64,000 bases of DNA from Beta vulgaris subsp. vulgaris (GCF_026745355.1 NC_079204.1:51322209-51386208), one strand, 5' to 3'. Positions 1-12,140 are shown, numbered from the stretch's first letter. Notes: generated by a model not told the origin, from the sequence alone. Translations and numbers: made by a program.

Positions 1-1158
1 GGATTATATACGAGTTTGTAAGTTCAATTCATAACCTGTATTTTTCATTTTTTTGTGGTCTGATGGCTAATGACTGGCGGATGACAGATTCAATTTTCCA
101 ATAGATGCCTGTATGAATTGTGGAGTATTGACAACATATGGGTACTGATGTATGAATTGTAGAGGAAAAAGCATAAATGGCTACTTCTCTATCTAACACT
201 ATGTATTGACAACATTACCCTTGCGTATCTAACCCAACCTGAGTTTAGTATGGGTACTGATGTCAATACTCAATACATAGGATGTTACATGGAGAACTAT
301 TTTGCCATTTAGCTAGACTCATTTTTTAAGCTTCAACAAAATTCTAGTCTAATAAACAGATCTCTATGTGATCAAACAAAAACTTCGGACAACAATACAT
401 ACCAAAAACATCCACAGATAAACAAACAACAACAAAAGTATATACATGACTATACAATCTACATAAAGTCTGAAGGTTGAGGGATTGATGAGGTTTCAGG
501 AAAGGATGCAATATACAGACAAAAGGGGTGAAAGTAAAACGAAATGATTACTCAGCCCTAATAACACCAACTACCCATTTGCATACAATATCCTACATGA
601 TCCTTTTTTCTTTCTTTTTTTGCTAGATGACAGAAACTTAAAAATGAGCATGTTTGTTCAAGTATAAATAGTATGACGTTGTGCTTTACCTTTGCTTTGG
701 TCATCTTTATATTTCAAATAATCCACATTTTTACTATCATCATGAATTTTTTGATGGATCACTGAAGGCATAAAGATGGATCACTGAAGGCTCACATTTT
801 TTGGCGACTTGTCAGCATGGTGCTCTTGCTGTGAAGAAATGTTAGTGGACTCTTCCTGACTATCTCAGTCTCAGGTGCAGAAAATGTGATTCGTCTAGAA
901 TTTTCTGGTTTTATGTGGTATCTGATTTGTACATTGAACATTTTAGTTGAGAGTGTAAAGATTTAGCCGCTGCAAAGCTTAGTTGGTGCAGAAAATGTCA
1001 AATAGTGATCTGGTAGTGTAGATACATCAGACTGTGTTCTTATTATTGAGACATGTGGTATTTCAAAAATTGCAATGTGCATTACGTGATATTTGGTGTT
1101 AATGTTACGCGCTTCCCTACACTTTTAGCAATTGCAAATTTTCCCAACTTCTATCATG
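1..1158. other. AT-rich non-coding DNA, no gene seen
   Basis: I find no convincing coding region or RNA gene here. The only structure noticed is a short tandem duplication near 752-795, where a phrase containing GATGGATCACTGAAGGC occurs twice. The stretch may be the inner part of the CACTA-type element whose right end lies at 1623, but its left end is not visible in the window. Confidence 0.5.
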
Positions 1159-1623
1159 TTAATGGATCCTATTTGGGCTTGACAAAGTAAAAAGAGGGCA
1201 ATATCTTATTTTTGCCCTGCTTGATAAAGTACAAAGAAGGCAATATCTAATTTTTGCCCCGCTTGATAAAGTACAAATAGGGCCATATCTTATTTTTGCC
1301 CTGTTTGTTGTAGACCAAATAAGACAATTGTGTTTGTCTTCTTTGTTTTTGAGCAAAGAGGGCAAAAGTATTGCCCTTTCTGATGATCATAGAGGGCAAC
1401 TTTATTTGCCTTAGTTGATGAATCAAAGAGGGCAAATTTTTTTGCCCTTTTATTATTGGATCAAAGAGGGCAAAAACATGAGTTTTGCCTTGAAACCTAA
1501 TACAACGGGGCTAAAAGGGCAACGGAAGGGCAATTTTAAAATTGTCCTCGTAGCCTATGAAGGCAAATTTTGTATCAAAGAGGGCAATTTTAATTGCCCT
1601 CTTTGAAGCTGTTTGTTGTAGTG
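1159..1623. mobile_element. CACTA-type transposon, right terminal region
   Basis: The stretch is packed with direct and inverted copies of a short unit of the form CAAAGAGGGCAA, as in the subterminal repeats of CACTA (En/Spm) elements. It ends at 1623 in TTTGTTGTAGTG, which on the other strand reads CACTACAACAAA, a typical CACTA terminus. The sequence after 1623 continues as unit A, which matches unit B from about 19450 onward, so 1623/1624 is the junction. No left terminus is seen; the element may start outside the window or be truncated. Several short open frames here are repeats read as protein. Confidence 0.7.
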
Positions 1624-2279
1624 ATTTTGATGGACCTGAATAATGTAACAAATTCTTTTTTTTATAAATTATAGTTTTTTGAAGGTATTTTTAATAATTG
1701 TACAACTATATATATGCAAGAGTCCATATCTCTTTTTTTTTTTGTTGTTGTTGAACCCTTGTTTTCTACACTTTTAAAAATTTTGTGGAAGCTCTCTTGA
1801 TTAGCTCATCTTTCAATTCTTGCACATACAATATATTTATAGTTATTGTACCCTATTTTCTAGATTTCTTTATACTTGTCTAGTATTACGTATTTCTACA
1901 TCACATATCTATAGTTTTTACAAAATATTTCTAGATACATCACCGTTTTATTTTTCCAGTTAATGCAAGATTTTTCTAAATTAATCTCTATTATATACTA
2001 CAAGCTATATATAGATTTTTGCAACCTTCAACCATTTTAAAAATCCTAAACAGATTATTTATATATTCCCTCCCAAAAAAAAAGTACCCATCTTTTTCTA
2101 GAATTACGATAAATCAAGATATATAAACTTATATGGGACAAGTGGCTAATAAATACTTGATTACCTCTTGAGTCTTGCATGAGACTATGATTTTAGAAGT
2201 TTGCTAATTTTGCCATTTGATTAGACTACTCTTGGTGAACACAAGTGATGTAAACTAACTTGGAAGTAAATATAATATG
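1624..2279. repeat. Segmental duplication, unit A, left part
   Basis: This stretch aligns by eye with unit B at about 19450-19800 and 20422-20600. Shared phrases include GAGTCCATATCTCT, TTTTGTGGAAGCTCTCTTGA and TTACGTATTTCTACATCACA. The unit A version lacks the MITE (19520-19717) and the solo LTR (19799-20421) found in unit B. The later part (about 2160-2279) instead resembles the region upstream of UGT7 near 45780-45900, so the segment appears to derive from a UGT upstream region. Confidence 0.65.
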
Positions 2280-2289
2280 ACAAACATTG

Positions 2290-2425
2290 TTTTTTTTTAA
2301 TCGATAATGAGTCACAAAGGCCATACAAAGTACAAAGAAGGAGAGAGAAAATTCAAACCTGTAATTTATCGTTCACAACACCTCAAACATAACCACTAGG
2401 CCAAGACATATACTCGATTATATAA
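2290..2425 (-). mobile_element. tRNA-derived SINE, flanked by 10-bp duplication
   Basis: On the minus strand the element has a pol III box A-like string (TGGCCTAGTGG), a weak box B-like string (GGTTTGAATTT) and an A tail (T run at 2290-2298 on the plus strand). It is flanked by the direct repeat ACAAACATTG at 2280-2289 and 2426-2435. The paralogous site near 45890 has the same flanking phrase without the insert, which supports a recent insertion. A second relative lies at 27970-28095. Confidence 0.72.
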
Positions 2426-2524
2426 ACAAACATTGTGAACTATACAGATGCTCCAAGGGCATTGGTCTAGTCCTAAAGAGATTTGCATTTACCATCTTAT
2501 ATGTGCAGCTTTGGCCTCTTTTAT

Positions 2525-2790
2525 TTAAGTTAGGAAGGAAAATCGACTAACAAGGAAAGTATTCCACAAAATTACAATCACGTTCGATGATAAGATTAGA
2601 GAAACCAACTTTCTAAGCATAAGCAAGTCATTAGAATAGACAATTATTTCAGCAATTTGCGTAGTAGACAAACTCTTTTTGCAGGCTTTAGCCTGGAGAA
2701 CCATTACCATCATGTGACATCTAAGTGCATTATGCATAACCTAATTTGTTTGTTTTCAAGACCTTCTTTCCACCTCCATTTCGTTATTTC
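2525..2790 (-). pseudogene. LINE RNase H-like relic, short
   Basis: On the minus strand short fragments resemble the RNase H-like C-terminal region of plant LINE proteins, but the frame is broken and similarity is weak. The stretch matches the relic at 45943-46143 (both contain the phrase TTCGATGATAAGAT). It is part of the flanking DNA duplicated together with the UGT genes rather than an independent gene. Confidence 0.35.
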
Positions 2791-3135
2791 GTAAACGTAT
2801 CCTTCTTTTATCCTCATCATCACCATAAATTTTGTAGCTAGGGGTAGTTTCCAAGATTATCTAAAATGAAAATTGGTCTATTCACTGACAAAAGTATTCT
2901 ATATTGAAATTCTACACACCCAAAATTCCAAAAATATAAAATTGGATAAATAAATGAACGAAAATGATGATAATAGAGGAAAGTTGGACAATGTTAGACC
3001 CATTTGACTAAAATAGAATTTTAATTATTGAAAAGAAAAGTTAAAAGATATAACTTTGAATATGCTCCCAATCTATTATAAAATCCCTCCTTTAATAATG
3101 GATAGTTGTTTCACCTTTAATTAACACCAATATTT

Positions 3136-3776
3136 ATCTGATTTATTTTTCCAGAAGGTGAATTAAAGTTCCCTCTACGCTTTCTTCTTGGGAAGATTTT
3201 TTCTCTCTAGGATTTCTCGGTAGGAGGGGTTTTTTCCTAGCCTCTGTCGCTAGGTTTTTCTTCTTTTTTGAAGGTTTTTCCTTCATTCTTTCTTCTTTCT
3301 CTTTGTTTTTTCATCACTTTTCTTTTTGGTCTCAATTGTGAATCTTTGTAGGGGCTTTCGGTGTTCGTACCGGTGGTAAGCCCCAAAAACCTTTTTAATT
3401 GCTTCCAATAGTATATCCCATCATTAAGATGGTATCTATTTTAGGATGTTCCATTTCTTTTTTTGTTCGTCTAATGAAGAAGGAAGATCTAACCATCACT
3501 ATTCTCTGTAAGAATCTAGAAGACCACGGAAGTATTTTCAACCAAACGACTATGCATCAGCGGAAGTTAAGCCGAATTAGGGCGAACTCACAGATGGTAT
3601 TGCTTCAGATGAAGTTTTTTTATTAAGGCTATTTTTTATCAAATCTGCGATGTATCTAGTTATAAGGTGTTATATATACCTATGTTGGAATTTTCTATTT
3701 TTCGGGAATTGATTGTAAGTGCCGTTTGGCTATCCCTTATGAATGAAATTATTTTTCTTCCTGTCAAAAAAAAAAA
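3136..3776 (+). mobile_element. Short non-LTR retroelement with A tail
   Basis: The insert ends in an A run (3766-3776) preceded by TATGAATGAAATTATTTTTC, a common kind of 3' end in plant LINEs. It is flanked by imperfect 17-bp repeats, AATTAACACCAATATTT at 3119-3135 and AATTAACACTAATATTT at 3779-3795. There is no intact reading frame: a 75-codon open frame inside (3399-3626) has no recognisable domain. It may be a heavily truncated LINE or a LINE-driven SINE-like element. Confidence 0.6.
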
Positions 3777-5139
3777 TAAATTAACACTAATATTTTATCA
3801 ATATTTATTTTTTTTACCTCCCTTTCGAGAACCCGTGGTGAGATAAATTTTCCTCTGGGTTACCCTCGCACAGGGCCGCTCACCTAGAGGCCCAACAAGC
3901 CACAAGCTCCCATCCCCTTCCTCCCAAGAAATTTTGTTTCCACCAAAATTTTAACATTGGTCACCTATGTAGGAGATAGGAAGTCATACCATTGAACCCA
4001 AGGGTCCTTAAGTTGATCAAGTACATTCATCATACACTTGAGTGTACCATTTCCAAGTACACTAAAGACTAATTATTGCTAATTTATTCATTTGAGACTT
4101 TTTTTTAAGTACATTTTACTCATTTGGATGATTTCAAAAAAGCATTGAGCAAAAAAATAGTTTGGGTGTATCGTGCTCACTATAGACCCGGGTGTATAAT
4201 AAATTTCATAATACGAAATATATGTTAATAGTGAAATTACGTTGAGTAATGTAAAAAAGGAAATATAGCCTCGACGCAAACAACCCAAGTAGGATCTGCG
4301 TCGGACTGGGATACGACGCAATTAATAGACCATTTGCGTCAGACATTTATCGACGCATATGCCACCATTCCATCAAGGTCAAGATTAAACCATATGCGTC
4401 GGAGGATGGGACCCATCCAATGCAAATGTCACACATCATGCTACTCAGGCATTGCGCCTTGTTTTTCACACTAAAAATTGATTTGCGTCGGACATGTCAC
4501 AACATCCGATGCAAATTACTGCTTTTCATTAAAAAAATATTCACGAACCATTAAACTAGCACAACCCACAACAATAAAAACCAAAATAATGAAATTTAGC
4601 AAATAAAAAGCAAACGAGATTGAATTTATACAGTAGAACCTAATTACAAAAAGAATACATAAATTACAGAAAATCAAAAATAAGAAAATCAACAAGACTA
4701 AAAATGTTCAATAATCTAAAAATAAAAATAAAAAAATTACATTGGAAGTTAAGCTTTCGAGGATCTCGATCTTTCTCTCAATCAATGCACCCCGAGATTC
4801 ATTGTATATCCTGAAAAATTGGAATACCAATAATGGAATAAAAAATATTAATAAAGTCTGCAACAAATAATATAATTTCGGACTTAAATTAACAAGAATT
4901 TGGAAGAGGAAAATCTGAAAAATTGGATGCTAAACCTTCATCTAAGAAGACGGAAGAACAGATAAATAATTTAAATCTTAAGAACAGAGATGGAAAAAAA
5001 ATGAAATAAAACAGAATTGAATAAATAGTCTTCCTTTTTCATCGAAAGTGCTCCCAAATCATTCATCAAACTCGACTTGAATAAATTGAAAAATAAAAAA
5101 AACAAGGAGAGAGAAAAACGAACCTAAATTGCTATGGTT

Positions 5140-5235
5140 TTATGATGCTAAATTTGCGGGTTTAAAAAACTTATTCATATCGAAACCTTGTTGTTGATGT
5201 TGCTGTTGTTGATTCGAATTTCCAGTCGAAGCCAT
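5140..5235 (-). pseudogene. Captured 5' coding fragment, possibly EDC4/VARICOSE-like
   Basis: A 31-codon open frame reads on the minus strand from ATG (5235-5233) to TAA (5142-5140). It begins MASTGNSN, continues with a glutamine-rich stretch broken by one histidine, and ends with FDMNKFFKP followed by five residues. The pattern of a Q/N/P-rich start followed by FDxxxFFKP resembles the N-terminus of plant EDC4/VARICOSE decapping scaffolds, but this is from memory and the fragment is short. It lies inside the CACTA element and is most simply a captured first exon. Not expected to be functional. Confidence 0.35.
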
Positions 5236-5599
5236 CTTTCTCAATTTTACATCCATCAAACAACCAAAACAATTTTCCTTAGAAATAGAAATAGAAATAT
5301 TACTCTAAAAAACCAAAAGCGGATTAAAAACAGATCTAAAACACAAATAAGGAAGCGAAACGGATGAAGAACCATTTGCGTTGAAGGAAGCGGTAGCGGC
5401 GAAGCACCGTCCACACACCATCTGCGTTAACGTTGATGCCTGAAATGAAGAATACGGGTCCAAATGGTCGACCCATAACCCGACTTGATTCAAATCCACA
5501 ATGTTCTGTGCTTTTCGAAAACTTCATCAAAGCCCGACAGAGAGAGGATGAAGGAGATTTACAAAGTTTGTTGTAAGAGATGAAGATTTCACACACAGG

Positions 5600-6408
5600 C
5601 AGGCCCGACCCTGGGGGTTGTTTTGAGGGCAACCGCCCAGGGCCCATTAATATAAGGGGCCTAGTTTTGATTTAAAGCTTGTAATAAAAGGAAGAAACAA
5701 CAATTAAAATCAAGAAAATGAAGTTTTGCTTGGTGATTTGCTTTACACTTGCTAGTGTAGAAGACATGGGCTCAAATCCCATAAGGATAGAAAGTTTGCT
5801 TTTCTATTTGTTTTTGGCAATGATTTGCTTTTCTATATTCAACTTCTTTTTATGTTTTTTTTATCTACATTTTTTCTTTTTACACCCTCTATCACACAAT
5901 ACTTTTTACACTTTTTATTTTTATTAGTCGTACTTACCCTTTGCAATTTTATTTTTGGATACAACCCATTGCTATATTAATCTTTTTTTTTCAACAAACA
6001 TGAACCACCACTCTCTCTCCTCCAAGAAAAATAACTACTCTGCTAGACTGCTACCTTGTGTCATATCTACTTTTTCTTTAATAAAAAAACAATTGATAAT
6101 AATCATCTAAAGTTATGTATCTTAATAGATGTAAGAAGTGATTTTAGACGAAGGAAGTAATTCATTTTAAAAGTTTTCATTATTCATTTTAACATATTTC
6201 TCATTTTGACTTTAATACTATTTAGATATACACACAACCTTCACTATATTTTGATGTGTGCTTAAGGAAAAACATAGTGCACTTATTTTGCTCTGTAAGT
6301 GTCAAATGAAGTACTAATGAGTGGTGAAAATTTTGTTCTGCCACCATATATAAAAGGCCCTAAAATTTAGTTTCGCCTCGGGCCTATAAAATGTCAGGAA
6401 CGACCCTG
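5600..6408. mobile_element. hAT-type non-autonomous element with 8-bp TSD
   Basis: The left end starts CAGGCCCGACCCTG and the right end finishes AACGACCCTG, whose complement begins CAGGGTCGTT, giving imperfect terminal inverted repeats. Directly outside lie CACACAGG (5592-5599) and CACATAGG (6409-6416), an 8-bp target-site duplication with one mismatch, as expected for hAT elements. The interior has no transposase. The element is nested inside the CACTA-type element at 4262-6936. Confidence 0.75.
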
Positions 6409-6936
6409 CACATAGGTGAGAGAAAGAGATGAAGATGCATGAGAGAAAGAGATGAAGATGAGAGATGAGAGAGAGGTGAGGATGAATCGATGAGAGAAAA
6501 TGAGAGATCTAGGTCAAATAAGTTCTTTAAAAAAAAGGCTGAAGAGAAATAGGAGAAAGTGGGTTTTAAATATTGTTGATTATCTGCGTCGCACAAAGAG
6601 GCTCATCCGACGTACTTTACAGTTTTTTTGTTGGTTATTTAATTCTAATCCGCCCAACTCATCTGCGTCGGATGGGCCTCTATGTCCAACGAAAATAGCG
6701 TGATACAAGTATTTGCAACGCACAATAGACGCGTTCGACGCAAATCTACTTTACCCATGTGCGTCGGATGTCTAGGGCCACGCGAAGCAAATCCTCTTGC
6801 CATTTATTTGACGTGGGCATTTGTGTCGGGCGTTGATTATAATCCGACGCAAATCCTCTGCTCCTGGCGATTTGCATCAGTTCTTTATGCATACGACGCA
6901 AATAATATGACGCAAATTATCATTTTTCTAGTAGTG

Positions 6937-7120
6937 CTACAATATAAAGCCTAAATAACGCGCAAATATTATTATTAGTAGTACTAATTACGCAATGTTA
7001 TGTCGCAACCTTTAAAAAAATTAAACAAAGGAAGCTCCTCTGCTTACAAGCTAAAGCCATCCCAAACATACAATTACTCTAAAAAATCCCAATATATCAC
7101 TCCAAATGGAAGGCCAGAAG
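6937..7120 (+). repeat. Unit A, promoter-like segment and UGT start relic
   Basis: This segment aligns with unit B at 20874-20911 and 21848-22026 (shared phrases CCTAAATAACG, GCTAAAGCC and ATCACTCCAAA). It ends in an ATG at 7106 followed by codons for EGQK. That matches the MEGQ start of intact UGTs and the ATG at 22011 in unit B. A hAT insertion at 7121 cuts the frame. Beyond the insert the frame would run only a few residues (about 7501-7525) before a stop. It is therefore the dead 5' end of a former UGT gene. Confidence 0.6.
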
Positions 7121-7495
7121 TAGAGGTGAGCATGGGCCGGGACGACACGCGGCCCGGCCCAGCACGATTTGGGCCCGGCGCGGCCCGTTTTCCGCTACGT
7201 GGGACGCGGGCCTGTCACTGTCAAGAAATTTTATTTCCGGCCCGCACCGGCACGAGCCCGCGTGGGCTGGCCCGCGGGCCGAACGCTCCTTTCCTTTGTT
7301 TTTTACCCTAAAACTGTCAAAAATACAACATAAAACATGGGCCAGCCCGCGGTCCCGTGGAATTTTTTTTTAAATTTCAACCCCGGCCCGGCACGGCTCG
7401 CCACTCATGGGCCTGGGTCCGGCCCGGTCCGCCATTTACTCAAGCCCGCGAGCCGATCCTGTGAATAGGCCCGGCCGGACCCATGCCCACCTCTA
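7121..7495. mobile_element. GC-rich hAT-type MITE with perfect 8-bp TSD
   Basis: The element runs from TAGAGGTGAGCATGGG to CCCATGCCCACCTCTA, so the ends are near-perfect inverted repeats, and it is flanked by the perfect duplication GCCAGAAG (7113-7120 and 7496-7503). Its interior is very rich in GGCCCG-type strings, quite unlike the AT-rich surroundings. A 103-codon open frame overlapping it is a composition artefact. It interrupts the relic UGT start codon region. A related element of the same style is at 51607-52254. Confidence 0.85.
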
Positions 7496-7503
7496 GCCAG
7501 AAG

Positions 7504-8026
7504 TGTTATAAACAAGTTGATATAAATTTGAGGGCGCATGCATAATTGTACTAGACCCTAAAAAATAAGTTCATAAATTGCAAAGTATTGATTACATCAA
7601 AAAATTGTATATTAATAATAATTTGGTGGGACACTTAATTCCACACCTTACAAAAATAACTCTCATATACTATTTGTTTGTGAGCTCATGTCTCACATAT
7701 CTCTCCACCTTTCATGTACGGTGAGCTCATGTCTCATCCTTGGTAAACCACTTTTTTTTTCCCCACCAACTTCTTGATTATATCACTTGTATATTTATAG
7801 CATGCTAAACCAACATATTCTTCCTACTTCTATGAACTAGATAGTTCTAGGTAGATGTTTCTATATTTCCTTCTATTAGTTTTTCCATTGTCTTCTCTAG
7901 ACTACATTGTTTCTATTTTTCAAGATTAATATTTTTAACACAAGTTCCCCAGTACAAGTTCGAGCAATATCCAATTATCCATTGAATAAAATACACCGCG
8001 ACACAAAATCCTATATTATTTTTTTG
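7504..8026. other. Non-coding remainder of unit A
   Basis: No gene is seen. The stretch is AT-rich and contains a direct repeat of GTGAGCTCATGTCTCA near 7680 and 7720. It separates the hAT-interrupted UGT relic from the LINE copy. Confidence 0.5.
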
Positions 8027-11000
8027 AGGGGCAAAGCAAGCCAATAATCATTAAGGAAGAGACAAATTGTTCAAGAGTATATAGGGAGCCACCTCAGAAA
8101 GATAGTGGTTTTCCCAAACTTGTTCTACACCAAAAAGGAACTAACTTAGCTAAATGATGAACGATAAAATTGCCATCTCTTTTCACATGATACCAAGTAA
8201 CATTTGAAAAATAAACACAAGAAGCTAAAATATCATGGAGGACTATATCCAAATTAGAGAGAAAAGTAGCATTCTTGGAAAGCTTATGAATCACCGTCTG
8301 ACAGTCAGATTCAAGGATCAGAGCATTGAACCCATATCATTTAGCCAGCTTCAAAGTCATTGCAAATGTTTCGCTTCTGCAATCTCGGAGACCAGTAAGC
8401 CCTCATCCACCTTGTGGCAAAAAACGACAACACTTTCCCTTGATAGTCACGAGCAATAACGCCCAAGCCAACCCACCCTTCTATAGCGAGCGAAGCGTCG
8501 ACGTTGAATTTAGTAATAATTGTCGGAGGGAGACACCAAATCTTCGAACCTGAGGCAGGTTTGTGCTGAGCATGTGAGTAAATATATGCTGCATACTGCC
8601 CATGTTCTTCAGTCCATCTATCAACACGGCGTAGCAGTAACTCATGGGGGAAAACATTGTTGTTGAAGACGATGTTGTTACGATCATCCCAAATTCCCCA
8701 GGCCAAGAAAGCTCCCTTACTTTGCTTCTTTTTAATTAATTTCCCCCAGCCCATCACAACTTCACACATACTTACAGTTGGGTTAACATTGCACATCTCA
8801 TGACACCTAATGTCAATCCAAAGTTGGCTAATGAAAAAGGCACTCGAAAATGGCATATTCGCAGTTTCAAATTCACCGCAACCCCTAAGACACGTAGCAT
8901 CCTCAATGAAATGGCGGTGATGAAGGAGGGCTCGCGTTGGGAGCGATTGGGTGCGAGCACGCCACAAGAAGTGCCTCACCTTTGGACTAGCCTCGAAGCT
9001 CCAAATATCGACCCAGACTTGATGGAAATTATCAAGATTGCACCCCTTACCTAGCATGTAGGCTGTTTTGACGGTGTACATCCCATTCTTAGAGAAGGCC
9101 CATGTCATTTCATCATCAACTCCGTTATCGCTTTAGGGAACGGCTAAGATTCACCTAGCATCTCGCTCATTGAAATGTTAATGAAATCAACCTTCCATTC
9201 ACCACTTTCAGCATCAATAAGGTCGACTACCCAGGAGGCTAAATGATGTTCATTGGTGACAAAGGGCCCCTCTTCATCTAACAACCAAGGAGATTACCAA
9301 ATGTTAATGCGTTCCCCATTACCAACTCGCCAACACACACCTTCTTTTAATAGTGCTTTAGAGCTCCAAATGTTTTTCCGTGAATAGCTGCAAGACGGAC
9401 CCATATAGGCATCAAGGAACTTACATTTTGGATAGTACTTTGCCTTCAGAACACGACCAAGAAGAGAAGTTTATCACGTGCTAGGCGCTAAGCTTGACGC
9501 CCTAGAAGCACAACGTTGAAAACCGAGAAGTCTTTAAACCCCAAACCTCCAAGGCATTTCAAAGAGCATAAAGAATCCCAACTAACCCAGTGAGTCTTCT
9601 TTTTATCCTCCGTTCTCCCCCACCAAAAACGACTCATAAGAGAATGAATATTTTGAATAACAGTCTGAGGAAGTTTATAGACTCCCATAAGGTAAGTAGG
9701 AATAGCTTGGATGACAGACTTTAATAAGATTTCCTTCCTGGCTCTGGAAAGTAGCTTTTCCTTCCATCCTTGGAGTTTCTTCTAAATTCTATCAACAAGA
9801 GAATCAAAAAGAGCTTTCTTTGATCTACTCGCAATAGAAGGGATACCAAGGTACTTCTCATGTTTATCAACCTGTCTCATGTTCAAAATTCCCATCAAAG
9901 CTTCTATCTAGTGACTGCTGACTCCTCTACTAAATGACACTTCCGACTTTTCATAATTAATTTTCTGACCGGATGCTTTCACATTTGTTGAAAATATCAA
10001 CTATCACTTCGCACTCCTGTCGGGTTACCCTGGTGAATAATAAGATCTCATCTGCAAAAAGAAGGTGAGAAACCTCCGGGACGCTATGGCTAGGCTTAGC
10101 TCCATGAATTATTTTCTCTTGAGCTTTACTCTCTAACATTTTAGAAAACGCATCAGCCACCAGAATAAATAAATACGGAGAAAGAGGGTCACCTTGACGG
10201 AGGCTCCTGCCCAGAGCAACAGAACCACAAACACCTCCATTAATAATGAAGGAATAGGAGACCGAAGAGACACACTGTACTCCATTATTAAATTGACTCA
10301 TCGACCATCAAACCCATAGTGAGTAATAACTTCCTCATAAAACCTCACTCCACCCTGTCATATGCCTTGATCATATCAAACTTCATGGAGATGATACCAC
10401 GACGACTACGATTCCGATGTTTCATAGAATGGAAAATCTCCATTGCTATCAGTGCATTATCAGTAATCAGGCGCCCTGGCACAAAAGCACTTTGGTTCTA
10501 TGAAACTATGTCTGGAAGAAAATATTGCAATGTCATTACAATGGCTTTGGAGACAAGTTTATATATAACATTATAGAGAGCAATAGGTCTGAATTCATAG
10601 CAAGAGTGGGCTTTTTGACCTTAGGGATCAAAGCAATATTGATCTGATTAACAGAGCTGGGAGGAATAATACCATGCAAAATATTAGACAAAATTGTTAA
10701 CATCATCACCAATAATATGCCTGAATCGTTGGTAAAAAAATAGCATGCATACCATCCGGCCCAGGAGCCTTGCAGGGGTGCATCTGCTGGAGAGCTGCAA
10801 AAATATCTTCTTTCACAAAGGGGCGCATAAGATGTCGATTACAATCTTCATTTACAACAGGCTTAATAAACTGAAGAACTTCTTGAATACCTTCGATATC
10901 TGAATCCTCCTCCCTCTAAATACCAGTACCATCAAATAAGCCATCAACATAGTTACGTTTTCTTCTCTGGGAGGCTTTGTGGTGAAAGTACTTGGTGTTT

Positions 11001-11092
11001 TTATCCCATCGCGAACCTCTGAACCACGAGAATGCAAATACCAGTAAGCCTCATGCATACTATGTAAACTGTTAAGGTTTTTCTCCAACTCT
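8027..11092 (-). mobile_element. 5'-truncated, decayed L1-like LINE
   Basis: Read on the minus strand, broken frames give the usual order of a plant L1-type ORF2. A reverse transcriptase part (about 11090-9490) includes RQGDPLSPYLF and a catalytic box altered to LLFADE where FADD is expected. A zinc-binding region of the zf-RVT type (about 9108-8800) has HFLWRARTQSLPTRALLHHR. An RNase H region (about 8545-8094) has FNVDAS, ESDCQTVIHKLSK and WYHVKRDGN. The endonuclease domain is missing at the 5' end. A short A tail shows as a T run at about 8020-8026. Frameshifts and stops make it inactive. Confidence 0.85.
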
Positions 11093-12010
11093 TATATAAT
11101 GTGAGATTTTATATTTATTTTAAAAATAATCTACTAAAAGCATTATCGATTAATTTTTTTGGAACTTCTCAATTATTTTTTGAGAGTTCCAATCTTTTGT
11201 CCCTTTGTTTCATGTACCATTTGCGTCGCATTAATTTTTATTGATTGATTAAACACTACTACAAAAGCCATATGTTCGAGACGCTTTATCCTCGACGCGT
11301 GGATATAGGCGTTGGGGGGTTTGCAAATTCCCGCCTATCCTCAATGCTTAAAAGCGTCGTCAAGATGCTTCATTGCTTTTAGGTGTCGTTCAGGACACGT
11401 GCAGTTCACGTGTTATGTTAAATAGCGCTTCACCTTCTAGGAACGCTATACAAGAAGTCAAGAAGCGAAACCGCCTAACTTCCCACTTCAGTACTCCACG
11501 CACACACGAACCCTAATTCTTCACAATTCAATCTCAGTCTCAAATCTAGCCTAATTCACTCTCCAGTTCGTGCGCCCAGCAGGTATGTCTCCAATTCTTA
11601 CCGTTTTTTTTTTTTTTTTTCATTTCTTCGATTTCTTCATTAAATTGTTCATCTTCAACCTCCTATCAGTCTTAAAGCAATTGCGAAGATTTTCGCGAAA
11701 TTGAAATATTTGACAACAAATTTCTGGAAATTTCAATACAAGTCGTCAGCAGGTTTGTCTCGAATGATAGCCTTTTTTCTGCAATTCTGTAACATTCTCA
11801 TCCGATTTTCTAATTTCCATAAAAATTCTGCAATTTGACATCGAATTTTCTTGAAATTTCCATGCAGTATTTAACATAGTCGAGCGAGTGATTTCTTGTT
11901 TCCATATATAACTATCTAATTTAATCTGTTTTTACACTAATGCTTTTGGTAGCTTTCTTTTACTCAGTAACTACTATAATGAGATCATCTCTCATATCTT
12001 TTCTCTGGCA

Positions 12011-12140
12011 GATGTTGATGAGTGTGTTGGGCCAAACAACCCTTGCTCTCATACATGTACCAACTCCCTGGTGGTTACAAGTGCTCTTGCCCAAAAGGAC
12101 ATCATGGCAACAGTCTGAAAAATGGCACCCATTGTTCTAG
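12011..12140 (+). pseudogene. Captured EGF-like exon fragment, WAK-type
   Basis: The first half reads DVDECVGPNNPCSHTCTNS and, after a one-base shift, the second half reads GGYKCSCPKGHHGNS then LKNGTHC. Together these are a calcium-binding EGF-like domain of the kind in plant wall-associated kinases (DxDEC start, regular cysteines, GGYxCxCPxG). A splice-acceptor-like CTCTGGCAG precedes it. It lies inside the CACTA element with no kinase domain, so it is a captured and frameshifted gene fragment. Confidence 0.7.

Larger units (their letters stand above)
4262..6936. mobile_element. CACTA-type non-autonomous element, interrupted
   Basis: Both flanks of this stretch carry many copies, in both orientations, of a short unit around TGCGTCGGA or GACGCAAAT, the subterminal repeats of a CACTA element. 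The right end is TTTTTCTAGTAGTG at 6936, whose complement CACTACTAGAAAAA is a standard CACTA terminus. The left terminus is not recognisable, so 4262 marks only where the subterminal repeats begin. No transposase is present. It contains a hAT-type element (5600-6408) and a captured coding fragment (5140-5235). The right flank matches unit B near 20874, showing insertion into unit A. Confidence 0.65.

Noticed and set aside
1159..1623. CRISPR-like array of short repeats
   Set aside because: The repeats are irregularly spaced, occur in both orientations and end at a CACTA terminus. This is a plant transposon subterminal region, not a prokaryotic array.
7000..7311. 103-codon open frame on the + strand
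   Set aside because: It crosses the border of the hAT MITE and most of it is GC-rich repeat sequence.
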